From Blasia pusilla (lineage: Eukaryota > Marchantiophyta > Marchantiopsida > Blasiales), in NCBI GenBank assembly GCA_050084515.1, contig CM114274.1:11036001-11100000 (forward strand): 64,000 bases of DNA, read 5' to 3'. A program made the position numbers and the translations under genes. This document shows, piece after piece, positions 1 through 11,625 of the stretch (the first letter of the stretch is position 1; the number at the start of each line of letters is the position of its first letter). The notes under the pieces were generated by a model. The model was not told where the DNA came from. It made no database searches and was given only the letters and a program-made list of their open reading frames with translations.

Positions 1-1893
1 TTGTAACACTAATAAGATTTACGGATGGATGAGTGAATGACTAGAGAGGGATGATTGGAAAGCAAATTTCTATAAATATAAAGGGAGCATGTTTAAGTAG
101 GTAAGCTATCTTGCTCTCATGTTATTGAAGAGAGCCTCTCTAGGAGTAGAAAATTAAGGAGACTTCATAGATGCAGGTTGGTTGTAGGTATTTTTTCTAG
201 AGACAAAGGAGGAATCACACAACTAGATGTGTGATTCCTTGGTGAAGAGTAGCCGAGTGGAGAAAGAGTGAGAAGCAGTCTCATTATATCTACCGAGAAG
301 CTAGTAAATTCTCAAATTATTTCTGAACCAAGTTCCCATACGATGATTATCTCTTCTAAAATCCAGCCTCTTGGATCCATTCTCTATTTAACTCAAAAAC
401 CTTGTATGTATTTGATTGTTTTGAATTTGAATCGTACCAACACCGTCAGCCTACAAAATCTCATGTGATGGTCGGTTTTGGCAATGCAACAGGGTCAAAA
501 TGGCTCTGTTTGGCTCAAAATGGCAGAAGAAAAAGTCTTATAAAGTACAGAGCGTGAGCAGAGGGTGCAGGGCATAGAAGATTCCCTTTGCGTATGAAGG
601 GACTGCTTGCTAAACATAATCAATTTCCGCGTTCTTCTCACAAGGACAGCCATTCACATAAAATTTTCAACAGAGAACAAGTCTGATATCACCTGATAAC
701 TTGGCTGGATCTTCGACGAACCTCTGCTTCATAAGATTTTGCAGTGATCATGGGACCTAGTTACTGCCCTTACAAGTTCTCCCTGCCTTTTTTTTTCTCC
801 ATCTAATCTATTTTTCTCCATCTAGTCCATCCACGTGATAAACTCTCAACCCTTTCTTCCATCTGGCCGCACACTGGTTATGTAACATGTGCACAATTCT
901 TTTGGCTAGAGAATCAAATAGCATATGTTTCAAATGGATGTCACAGGAGCATATGAGCAGTATCAGTTCGGTCTATTCCAAGTAGTGACAAGAAGATCCA
1001 TCAACCCTGGCCCACGGCGGAGCTAGTGACCAGTTTACTGATGGAATCTTGAGAGGCCAGTCAATATTATCCTGCTTGGACTTTGGCGTTCAAGATCCGA
1101 TTTTTACGTGGAAGTACTTCTGCCTACCACAGATGTCTACATATTTATTCATTTCATCACGGAAGTGACTTCTGATGGTGAGTATTTTGAGCTAAATTAG
1201 TTAGGTAAGTACTGTCTACAGTTTAGGGTGTGGGTCAGTGTGGGTTGGGTGTATGTGGCTATTCCTTGTTGCAAGTTAGCGGATGGTAATTCATTGAAGT
1301 GATCAGCACTGTGACAATAAATAGGAGTAAATAAGAGGTTTGAAGTGGTGCGGTTTATATCTATTGACAACTATTTGCCACCAAGTCCACATATCATGGG
1401 CTAATCTAGGAGTGAAATGGAATGAAGGGCTAGAAGTCGAAGGTCAGTCTGCAACTAGCTAGTTACAATTTAAATATAAGTGCAGGATTAAATGACCACC
1501 CGCAGACTTTTTACATGTGAAGAAGAAGCTCTATGGCACTTTCTCTCCCCATTTTCGACTGTTCCATTCCATTTTCAAAAGCCAATGTAACAAATGGACG
1601 CCTAACCTAGTAAAACATGGGAAGGACCCACTTTCTCCTAGAGGAGCATATATGGTGAGAAACAGATCTCTTACTTCGGCTACATCTATGAGCTTCTTGC
1701 CAAAACCTTAGTAGCTCCTGAAGATTGCTGTCATCAACTTGCTATATGAGCACATGAACGAGCGCCCTAAGATCCCGTCCTGTCTTACGTCTATTGATTT
1801 ACAAGGTTTGGGACTAATCCCATTTAGATCCATAAAATCTACCAAGATCTTAATTTCCTAAGACTCATCAACCACAGTGGTTATAACGGTATC
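1..1893. other. Intergenic, no gene recognised
   Basis: Only short, unrelated reading frames of up to about 65 codons occur here. None shows a recognisable domain or a continuation across plausible splice sites. It is the 3' flank of symporter copy 1, so it should hold that gene's 3' UTR and polyadenylation site, which I could not place. Confidence 0.5.
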
Positions 1894-4800
1894 TCAATTG
1901 AGTGATGTCACGAACGCAGGTGGTACTAAATGCGGTTCCTTACAGGCTACAGTGGTAAGATTTGTTGTCGACGGATCGATACACGCGGGCGCTCCCGGGA
2001 ACACAGTTGTTTGTCCTAGAGTGAAGACAGTATTGTTCTGAAGGAGTGCCAATGACTTGTACAGCGCGTCCATGATGTCGTCCACGTGAGCTGAAGGCAG
2101 ACAAAATCAATGTATGAATATGTACTCAGTAGAGGATTCGAGGAAGTTTCCGGAATTGACACTACTTTCGCACGAAATTGTAGACTCAGGGGAGCATTTG
2201 ACAGTTTCGAGCAGATCTAGATCCAGAGATTCTACAAACTTGTTGACTGTGGATCGATGCCGCACATATGTGCATCCTTCGAGATTATAAACAGTGAGCA
2301 AAATTACCTGGTCGGGATATCTTAGGATTGATGAGGTTCTTGGCGGCGTCTGAATTCTTAGCAACTGTTGCGTTGAGTTCTTTCCAGGTGCTGTTTCGGA
2401 GGTTCGTCAAAAGACCCAGCTCACTCACGTCATGGTAGCTCTGAAGGTTGGCATTGAAGTCCACGTACATCTGGGTCGTCATGTTGATCACTGTATTCTC
2501 ATACTGGGTCACCTGCCTTCCGGAGATCTTGCTCGGAGAGTAAACACCCTGCGAGAACATGGCGGCCACGACTAGACCGATGACGAACAAAGTTGCCACC
2601 CACGACGCGAACTGCTTCAAGAACTGGGTCCAGTTCACTCCCTTGGCTCCCTCCAGCATGCCGACACCGATGATAGCTCCGGTGATGCACTGACTGGAAG
2701 ATGTGGGCAGACCGTACTGGGACCCAATCATAATCACGAATGCGGTTGCGAGCTCCGCGGCAAACCCTCGGGTGGGAGTGAGCTTGGCAAGCTTCACTCC
2801 CATAGCCCGCGTCACGTTGTAACCGTAGGTAGCTAGACCGATTACAAGACCGGTTGCACAGATCAGGACGATCCAAAGAGGTGGGGTGATAGTCTTCGAG
2901 AGCTGACCCTTCCGATACACGTCCCAAATGGTAGTTAGAGGACCTGCCATGTATCCAACCTCACCAGCACCGTGGGCGAAGATTACGCAAATAGCTGAGA
3001 ATACCTGCAGGTAGCTGAATGCGTACTCTACTCGTTCCTCGAACACTTCAGCAGAGCCGTGTATTTCTCCGATCCTGTCGTCAGTTTTCACGACGTCGTG
3101 GATGTCGACGTCCATCCCGTGAGTGGCAGCTTTTTGAAACTTCTGCCATTTGGTCATTGGGATGTTGGACTCGCTACCGGCATCGTCGAGATCACTTTCC
3201 TGGACCTGGTTGAACTTTCCTTTCTGAATGCGATTTCCCTCACTGCACATTGATCAATTCATGATCAGATGGTTCAACTTCGCTGGCAATTTCAATTATA
3301 GAGGTCTGGTGGTGGACTCCGGTGGCGATATCCGTCCGGATCCGTGGATGCACTTCCAGTTATTTCTAGGAATTGAAGTGCGCGCATGCATGTGCTTCTC
3401 CTTCACAAGTTTACTTAAAATTCTGGTTTCCCAGCAATCGATTCAGAATACATGTTCTCATCTGGATGGTGTACGCATCCCAGAAATAATCAAAGTTTAA
3501 TTTCATTTCTGAGTGAAGTACCTGTCAAAGTGACGCCCGGCCATCCTTCTGAGGAGCGGGAGAGCGAAGAAAATGCACAGAAGTGTTATTCCAATTGCAA
3601 TGAACATGGCGATCCAAGCAGCCTTGGCATCTGACCAGCTTCCATTTGACGAGAGAGTCTTTTTTGCGCCCTGTAAAAACCAATACGTTCCCATTTTAGG
3701 CGTGGTCAGATTTTTCATGATAAATCTCATAACCTTGATGGAAATAAGGCCGTCCAACAAGTATACGTTCCTTCTAAACACGTCGAGACCAGATAGCTTG
3801 CAGTGCCGTGTAGGGCAGCTTCATCTATCAATTAGTGAAATGCAAAGCGCGGCGTGAGTTAATGTAAACGCTGAATCGGCAGTCAGTTCTTTAACTCAGC
3901 CTAGTCGACATCAGCTGAAGCTCGGAGCCTGAAGTTTGATAAGCAATGTGCCTATAAATACTACAGTGCAACGGAAGAAATTTGATGTTCGATCATGATC
4001 AAGCTTACTTAACTTTCCATGACATGCATAAGCAAGGACACTCCTAGGAATGGAATGCGGACCTCAGGATAGGGAAGATTTCAAAGGAGCTAGGAATATG
4101 GACCTTAGTGAAGACAAAATATATGTTGACCCATGTCGTTAAGAGCACGAATGGAGGCAGGGTCCAGAAGGACAACTGGTAAGCATTCCTTTGGCGAAGC
4201 ACCACAGTGCGGACGATTAAGAAAATAAGTGCTGCTACACTAGCCGTGAGTAGTGGAGCAATGAACCAAGATAACACAATCGCAATGACACCTTTGTACG
4301 GAGGGAACGATCCCAGGTCCTTTCTGGCCCATATCACAGCGTTGGGACCGTCCCAAACCAAAGCAAATCCGATGATTCCTCCCACTGCATAACGAGGACA
4401 TGTACAAAGATTCTCAGCTCGGTATTCGCATCCTCAACCAATTCCCTCGACGAATTATTGGATCTGAAACAATTGTAATACCAAGGACTGGGAACGTAAA
4501 TCCAGTTTATTATAGTAACGCTCAGCATCGATATCGCTCAGGAAGATATATTTATAAGGTTTACATATTTCGATCATCCAGGGACGCAATGCAGTTCAGA
4601 AATACGACAGGACCTCTGGTTCGTATCGATAATTAGTTAATAAAGTCCGAGATCCCATAACTATGCATTTCACCGGAAAGTTCGCCATCAAAGGAGGTGC
4701 ATTCATCAATGGATACTTCGGTATCCATCCGTCTGTGAGAGCAAATGTAATACGTGAATGTGGTCAGAGGTCTTACCGATTGTGTGCGTTGATGACACGT

Positions 4801-5692
4801 TCAGGCCCCAGTAGGAGGTAAGGACGAGCCAGACTGTACCGACACCTAATGCGCAGACCATCCCGTAGGCATAGACCTCTGGGTTTCGACTGAAAGAACT
4901 TATGTCGGCAACACCCGAAGCAATGGTGTTGGTGGACACTCGCCCAAGGAGGAGTGCTCCGGCAAACTCGAATACTGATGCGATCTATGGTGAAGGAACA
5001 AAGAAAAAATGGCCGTCCGTTAGAGGTAAATCATTGTAACCACGTGATCTTATTCTTCGCTGAATGTCTAAGGATACGAAGAAACTTGACTCAAAATTCT
5101 ATGAAAAACTGATAAATGACGGATTTCTTCGACCGTACTGGTATTGACATATTTAATTTCAAAAGCATGCTGTCATTCATGCTAGTCATACTTGTACTGT
5201 AAAAGTGAGTTGCAGAACTCCTCTGCATACAAGAGGTACTTTCGTGATTTCTCTACGCATGCTAGTAACCATGATATCCACAAGAAGTAATCATAAATAG
5301 ACTTACAAGCACTGCTTGGCGCAAAGTGAGCGTCTTGCTGCCCACAGACGTCCCGAAAGCATTTGCGACATCGTTTGCGCCTGCATTTTGGAAAAAACGC
5401 AGCGATCTATCAGTTAGAGATATCTCACTTTCCGAGCAACTCGGATCAATAGTGTCGTAGTTGTGATCGATCATTTAGATTGTGGATTTCCCGGTAGACA
5501 CATTAGTCCAATGTTGTATCGGAACTAAGCAAAGGGTGTCGAGGTGCCTCAGCGATGGCTTGCACATCCGTCAATACTAATCATAGGAAAAAATCCTCTA
5601 AAAAACTGCAACCCACCTGTCCCCCAGCCAAATCCGAACGCGACTATCGCACCAACGACGACGAACCACGTATAATCATCCAGAACAGCCAT
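1894..5692 (-). CDS. PTB: PiT/PHO4-family Na+/phosphate symporter, copy 1
   Basis: Seven exons can be joined with GT-AG introns: 5617-5692, 5307-5380, 4777-4984, 4104-4384, 3522-3670, 2308-3242 and 1894-2090. They give 639 residues in one open frame. The PiT signature [15 protein letters not shown] follows the first membrane helix, and the second-half signature ([13 protein letters not shown]) is in exon 6. The family moves inorganic phosphate with Na+ across the plasma membrane through inverted PHO4 repeats. A hydrophilic loop of about 90 residues lies between the halves. Exon 6 and 7 add a C-terminal tail of about 160 residues with N-glycosylation sequons (NMT, NST, NAT, NNT, NLT). I chose the ATG at 5692 because it aligns with copies 2 and 3; an in-frame ATG further upstream (about 5884) adds unmatched sequence. 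Exon lengths match copy 2 except exons 5, 6 and 7. Family assignment is firm; substrate and ion are from family knowledge. Confidence 0.9.
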
Positions 5693-5916
5693 CTTCCAAT
5701 GTTCAATCCAGTGCTCAGCTAAAGCTTTGTACTCTACTCGGAGGTGCCCCCGATGACGTCTCTTGTTATAAGTAAGATTCCAATCCCGGTATGCAAATTC
5801 TGGAAACAACGAGCTTGTACGAACATAGTCTGAATCCCATAAACAAAGAAATTCAAGACCGTCAAGGGCTTCTTGCTTGCGCATCAGCCTCTACCGCACG
5901 GAGCGGCTGCGGGCGA

Positions 5917-5924
5917 ATTATATA
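5917..5924 (-). promoter_or_regulatory. TATA box of symporter copy 1
   Basis: The minus strand reads TATATAAT, 225 bases upstream of the chosen ATG. Copies 2 and 3 have TATA-like boxes at nearly the same distance (246 and 249 bases), which supports a shared core promoter and the chosen start codons. Confidence 0.55.
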
Positions 5925-6087
5925 GCGGCAAGGACAGTCTGAGGCAGCACATTACTTTCTACTGTTGAGCATGCTCAGCGTTTTCTTTGAATTGTTCCTG
6001 AAATTAGCCGCCCGTGGGACCCCAAAGTCAGTAGCCCCATGCCAGCAACCTCTCCTTGCTATTGAATCGTGAAAACGGCATCTTCAG

Positions 6088-6095
6088 GCATATCC
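6088..6095. promoter_or_regulatory. P1BS-like phosphate-starvation element (GCATATCC)
   Basis: The octamer GCATATCC fits GNATATNC, the P1BS site bound by PHR1-type MYB factors in phosphate-starved plants. It lies 396 bases upstream of the copy 1 ATG. A chance match is expected about once per 4 kb, so alone it is weak; matching sites upstream of copies 2 and 3 raise its value. Confidence 0.4.
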
Positions 6096-6713
6096 AGAAA
6101 TTAAATTCCCGGCCGCATATTTTCATTCCCTGCCGGTTTCCATGCCGACGTTACGGTACGCAACGCCAGGTTGTTATTTTGGCTCCTAGCTATAGTATGG
6201 GCAACCGCTTGTGCACGGATGCACCGTGCGTGACTGACGCTAACCTCAACTGTAACCGGAGACACGACAGGATGCTTAGAATAGGCGTGAATGGCGACTA
6301 CCTTGTCGGAAAAGATGCTAGCTTTGCGAATCTGGGAAGATTGTTTCAAGAGTTGCACTAAACATGCAGCCAGTTGAGCAACTCCAATAGATAATAAGTC
6401 CTTAATGAATCTCTAAGCAGTCTGAACTACTCGAGAACACCGGGTAATCATATAATTTATTCTTAGTTTGTAGTCTTCAAATTTCTTGACTTTAACCAGG
6501 AAGAGTAGAACTCTAAACCTTTCTCCAATTCCGATCACTGAGAATTTAATTCTCATCACATTCCGCAACTCAGATACAGCTAGTCTTTTAAGTTGTATTC
6601 CATGAGGAATAGCATCCACCCTGGTAAATCCAGAAAAAGAAAAAAAGAAGATAAATCAGGAAGAAAGGAGGCAACCTCCCTTAAGAGGGAAATCAATATT
6701 CAATGAACAAGCA

Positions 6714-7126
6714 GTCTTTCTCCGATTTATTTTCTAAATGGCATCTTCCTTGCCGATAAACCTACCCTCAGTATAGGTGGCAGTTACTCAACTCCTGGAA
6801 GGGAGACAGATCATAGTCTTTCTCCAATTTCTGTTCTGAATCGCATCTTCCTTGCCGCTAAACCTACCCCTAGTACAGGTGGCAGTTACTCAACTCCTCA
6901 AATGGAGACAGATCATAGGCTTTCTCTTATTTTAATTCTAAATCGCATCCTCCTTGCCGATAGCCTAACCTCAGTACAGGTGCCAGTTACTCAACTCCTC
7001 AAATGGAGACAGATCATAGGCTTTAAATTCTCAGATTTATGCTCTGAATCGCATCTTCCTTGCCGATAAACCTACCCTTAGTATAGGTGGCCGTTACTCA
7101 ACTCCTGAAATGGAGACAGATCATGG
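6714..7126. repeat. Tandem repeat, 4 copies of about 102 bases
   Basis: The block GCATCYTCCTTGCCG recurs at 6741, 6843, 6945 and 7051, giving periods of 102, 102 and 106. Each unit ends in a well-conserved GGAGACAGATCAT and contains GTTACTCAACTCCT. Units differ by several substitutions, so the array is not recent. It does not keep a reading frame. Confidence 0.9.
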
Positions 7127-10100
7127 ACCAAATCGAAGAGCCTTAAGAAGAGTGCTGTAGAGTGTGAATAGGGAGACGGAGCTCTCGGATTCATTCCCAT
7201 TACGATGGAAAGTTACCTTGTAGGCATTGACAAAATTATTGACATCGGTTGAAGAAGTGCATACACGGCGAGAACACAGCCTCCTGTTCTGGAGACTTGA
7301 GCGAGAATTCGCATGACTAGAACCTCTAGATTGAAAACTACCTAGTTGGATGTTTCCATGGTACCGTAGTTGGTTCAAGATCTGACTAGAGTGTTAGCTC
7401 AGTGTTAATTTTAAACTAAAGGTATTTTGAATTTGCTCTTAGCCTGATAGATTCAAGCACAGTTCCTATGCCAACATTGAATTTCTTGTAATTTCCAAAC
7501 AGGCCGATATAAAAATTCGGTTGGGGACAATGATTCGGTAGAGAGAAGGGGAGGATCCGGTCAGTTATTCAGCGGTGATTTGGTTAGGCATTCAGTCCGA
7601 GATTGTTTCACGGTCTCAGTGGCCGTTCTTCGCCGATGCTCAATCAATCTGTCATTACTTCCGCCGACGCTCGACTTTGAGAAAACCACGGGTTCAAATC
7701 GCCGCCACTCAGTACAGGTGGGATCGAAATTTGAGAATTCTGTTCTTGGTTTCCGATCATTTCCGAGCAGCTATATTTGGACGCGTGGATGACGCATGCA
7801 CCGCCACAGAATTAGTTCGGTGCGCAAATTTAATAGAAAAGAAATTATGCTCCTTCAACCGTGTTCTCGGGCTCCCCTCCTCTTCAGACTTCGGATCAAC
7901 TCTCTGGGAGATTTTGGAATCTCCTCCACTAAAAAACGAGTGTCCTTCTACTTAGAGGCACACATGCGTAATCCCTTACTCGTATTCAAGAAACTTCCGA
8001 ACTACAGGTAATCTATATTAGTATGGGAGAGTGTTTGACATGTGGCATCAAGAAAATGTTTGAATTTGCTATACATTAACCAACGCTCAAACACATTTTT
8101 ATTTTCACTAGTAAGGTGCTCGTGCATCGCGAGCACAAGCACCTTACTAGTGAAAAGGAGTTGTGAGTGACAAGGGGAAGAAAAAAAACAAGGGAACCCC
8201 AAAAATGGAACCCACTGAAGGAATCGACGCGGTTATGGTGCTCACTTTCGAGCGAGCACTTCAGCAAAGTCGAAGGTTGAAATCAAGAATCTCCGTCGCT
8301 TTCCCTGAAAACCTCCGGGAAAGGATGGGCTGAAAATCATGGGTTTCTCTGTATTCGGTCTCAAATAGCTTCGAGTGAAATATGGGATGCCGATCCTCAT
8401 CGTATCGGTACTTGTGGGACCCAAGTGATGCACGCCCACCGGAAGGTCTACCTGATAGAGGGGATCCGGCGAAGAGCAGGACCAAGCTGGATCGAATGTC
8501 GTCACTTTCCATGACTTTGATGGTTCTCTATGCACAAGCAGTAAAAGGCGTGAACTGATTATCCATATGAACTACGGACACGCTCAGAAGTTGTGGTTGT
8601 AGATGAAAATATGCTGCCGCCTCCTACTCTTTTGGCATCTCGTCGACACGTGCACTGCCATGTGCATGAATGTGGGATCCCGGCCCCGAGAAATGAAGCA
8701 CTCCAACTAGATCTAGCTGTCTACAAACCGTTTGGGTTAGCCCTGGCCGGGACATAATGAAACCGCTAGATATACCTTCTTCCTCGACCCATTCGTCCAG
8801 CCACCTTGACCCATTCGTCCAGTCAGAGTCCATTCTGGTTTCGTGTGAGTGGAGTGACGATGTAACACGGTAACATCACAGAATGTCAACTCCTAATCCA
8901 TTGAGATCATGGCAGTTAGTAACTAAAGTAGTACAAAAAGTACAATATTACTCATCACAGTCCTGAATATTAAAACCGGTGCCCGTAGCGGTTTCGTCTG
9001 GAGGTGGAAAGAACTCATCTTCAATATTGTAAAAAGTCAATTCGGATACATATAGGTCCTGCACATAAGTTAAGCCCCAGCTATAGATGGAAAATTATGG
9101 AGGTTCGTCTCCCCATGTGAACCGAAGCTCGAACAAACCGGCATTTTCTTAAACGCCACCGAAGTGGATTCCATAGGGAATGAAGGGCAGTCGGGAACAA
9201 ACGTTGCACTTTCGGAAATGAATCGACCTCAATATCTGTTTGGGAATATAAACAGCCAGAAATTCAGAGACTGCGTGGAGTTAGTAGGGGTTTTAACTTC
9301 TTGGTTAGTTAGTTTTGTACATAAAACGGAGGGGACAAGAATCTAATCCGCAAGAGGGTTGAGAATACACAAGAGGAATCTATTCTCGTCTGGACAGAGA
9401 TGTATATTTTCCCCGGGAAAATACTGGACACGATGAAACTATTTAGTGATACGGTGGATCAAAATTTTAAAAGTGAATGAAGGTAAAGAAAACCTAGGGA
9501 CGAAAAGATCTGCCCGAGCCTCGAGAAGAACAATGGGCTCCCGTAGGCAATCAAAGTTTCATTGGTTCAGATCGTCCCTTGAACTCATGATTGTTATGCA
9601 GGTGAAATCGATGACACGCTGCTAGTTCATCTCTCATATGACATTTCTCACATACCAACGTGGGGAGAGTTTATGTGGCAAGTCAATGTGTCCTAGTTCT
9701 CACGAGCGCTTCGAATTCGGCTCAGCGGTGAATCGACTCTGGTGATATCGATGTCCATCAACAACTGCAGGTGAACCGCCCACATTTTTCCTCGGACGAA
9801 ACGAGTGGCGTCCTCCCTTGGACCGAACTCGTCCCTTACTAGCTCCCATTGTATGTCGCCATCCAGCTCGTAAGGACATCGCGTTGGTTACGCCACAAAA
9901 CGTCGATTCCAAACTCCAAATCCTGGTTGTTGATAGATCGGGGCACACGCACTTACATGATATAGCCGGTGTCTCCTACCATCCTTGCTTCGTCCACATT
10001 GGATTCCAATGTATATGATTGCGATTTCAAGTCAGTCAGCTGAGGCCGTGTGTATCGTTATCACTATTATTGACTCCCATGCGAGCAGGGAAAGAAATAC

Positions 10101-10710
10101 GCCTCACTCTGCTAGACTAGAGCTCCAAAGACAGAGATTCTGGCGGTAGAAATGAAAAATGGATGGAGAACTTTCCAGTAATTAAGAAGGCTTTCGTCAC
10201 TCACAGATTCTACATGTACAGATCCGACGCTGGTTAGGAGCGGCTCCTGTGTGAGAATTGTTTCCCGAAACACCTCTGGTCTTCTGGCCGATCTTGCAAG
10301 ATCGATCAGAAAACCCGACGGAGCGAGCAAGAAAACAACCGTAACAAATCCTCCGTAACCTTACTCCACTTGGAGCAGTGCATCCTCCGGTACATCTTCC
10401 TCCGTGTGAAACGTCAAGATAGACCACTAAAGATTAGAGAATGCCAATCAGATTGTGTCCCTCTAATCTGCTATCGAAAAGGATGGATGAATGGCAACAC
10501 CCGAAACCGAGGCATAAGAAGAAGGAAAGCGAGAGGTTTGGCGATCTGTAGGTTGGTGCACTAATGGGCTTATGCTCCCTTTGTACTTGATCGGTGTGGC
10601 ACTAACCTCAGCTATGAGAACGAAGTTGGGGTGGATTTTCTAATATATTCTAGTTGATGCAAACGTGGTCTGGCACTAAAACAATGGCCTTGGATATGAG
10701 ATCGGTTTTT
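7127..10710. other. Intergenic, no gene recognised
   Basis: Several frames of 60-126 codons exist (the longest 7575-7955 plus), but none shows a known domain, a signal peptide with a plausible mature protein, or support from neighbouring exons. The palindromic Helitron-like end at 8102-8156 is the only structured feature I found. Confidence 0.45.
8102..8156. repeat. Perfect palindrome resembling two fused Helitron 3' ends
   Basis: Two perfect 19-base inverted arms (8102-8120 and 8138-8156) both contain CTAGT. Inside them GTGCTCG (8116-8122) and CGAGCAC (8130-8136) can form a hairpin. Plant Helitrons end in a short GC-rich hairpin followed about 10 bases later by CTRR, commonly CTAG, before a host T. 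Here the same hairpin is flanked by such an end on both strands. A similar motif occurs at 35283-35311. Confidence 0.5.
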
Positions 10711-11625
10711 AAATGGATTTTTCAACATCTTATTGTATCGAGGACTTTTCACTGAATCTTTGCACACAAAATAGACGCCTTTTTCATGGAATTTTGCTAT
10801 CGGCAACTGACCACCCTTGAGGAAGTCGATAGTTGTGGGGCCTATGCTTTGGTGCGCAAGAAGCTCTAACCAGAAGAAGGGACTCCACGAAGAGAGGGAG
10901 GGTTAACCTGGATCAAACTTCACTTTCTAGGATTCAGATGCATAAGCAGGAAAGGTATGAACTGCATATAAAAAAAAACTGTCGACATGAGCGCTTAGAA
11001 GACCAGTCGGTGCCCATCATAACCCTAAAACAGCTGACCCTAAATCATAGAGAGTTCTATGTTTGAGTGCTTACCTGAAACATATAATTTTTACCAGCTT
11101 GCCACATGATGAAGGTCACTCGGGTGCTAATTTTCGGGTCAGCTTTATTTTATGATTAGCACCCGAGATTTAGGGCCAGCTGTTTTAGGGTTATGATGGG
11201 CACCGACTGGTCTTCTAAGCGCTCATGTCGACAGTTTTTTTATATGCAGTTCATACCTTTCCTGCTTATGCATCTGAATCCTAGAAAGTGAAGTTTGATC
11301 CAGGTTAACCCTCCCTCTCTTCGTGGAGTCCCTTCTTCTGGTTAGAGCTTCTTGCGCACCAAAGCATAGGCCCCACAACTATCGACTTCCTCAAGGGTGG
11401 TCAGTTGCCGATTGCAAAATTCCATGAAAAAGGCGTCTATTTTGGTGTGCAAAGATTCAGTGAAAAGTCCTCGATACAATAAGATGTTGAAAAATCCATT
11501 TAGCTAAATAAATTTTCGGGTCAGCTTTATTTTATGATTAGCACCCGAGTGACCTTCATCATGTGGCAAGCTGGTAAAAATTATATGTTTCAGGTAAGCA
11601 CTCAAACATAGAACTCTCTACTACT
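10711..11625. repeat. Nested foldback (long inverted repeat)
   Basis: Arm A (10711-11045, about 335 bases) returns inverted at 11168-11501 with few differences. The spacer starts with B (about 11046-11124), which returns inverted at about 11547-11625. A short block C beginning TTTTCGGGTCAGC and ending in GCACCCGAG lies beside both B copies in the same orientation, giving the order A-B-C-A'-C-B'. Blocks B and C also pair through GGGTGCTA and TAGCACCC. Differences between the arms include one-base indels and a few substitutions. A transcript would fold into a stem of over 300 base pairs. Confidence 0.9.

Larger units (their letters stand above)
5693..6713. other. 5' flank of symporter copy 1
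   Basis: The promoter region of copy 1 holds the TATA box and P1BS-like site listed separately. Reading frames here (for example 6056-6361 plus) show no domain. Nothing else was recognised. Confidence 0.45.

Noticed and set aside
2499-2927. Long antisense or shifted frames over symporter exons (also 13487-13921 and 28409-28882)
   Set aside because: They are shadows of the conserved exon 6 coding sequence in another frame.
5693-5884. In-frame N-terminal extension of symporter copy 1 from an upstream ATG (about 5884)
   Set aside because: Copies 2 and 3 start at the aligned MAAL/MAVL position, and the extra residues have no counterpart. The TATA box lies just 33-40 bases upstream of that ATG, so it would leave almost no 5' leader.
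7685-7710. GGTTCAAATC, as in a tRNA T-loop
   Set aside because: The T stem does not pair and no acceptor, D or anticodon arm fits around it.
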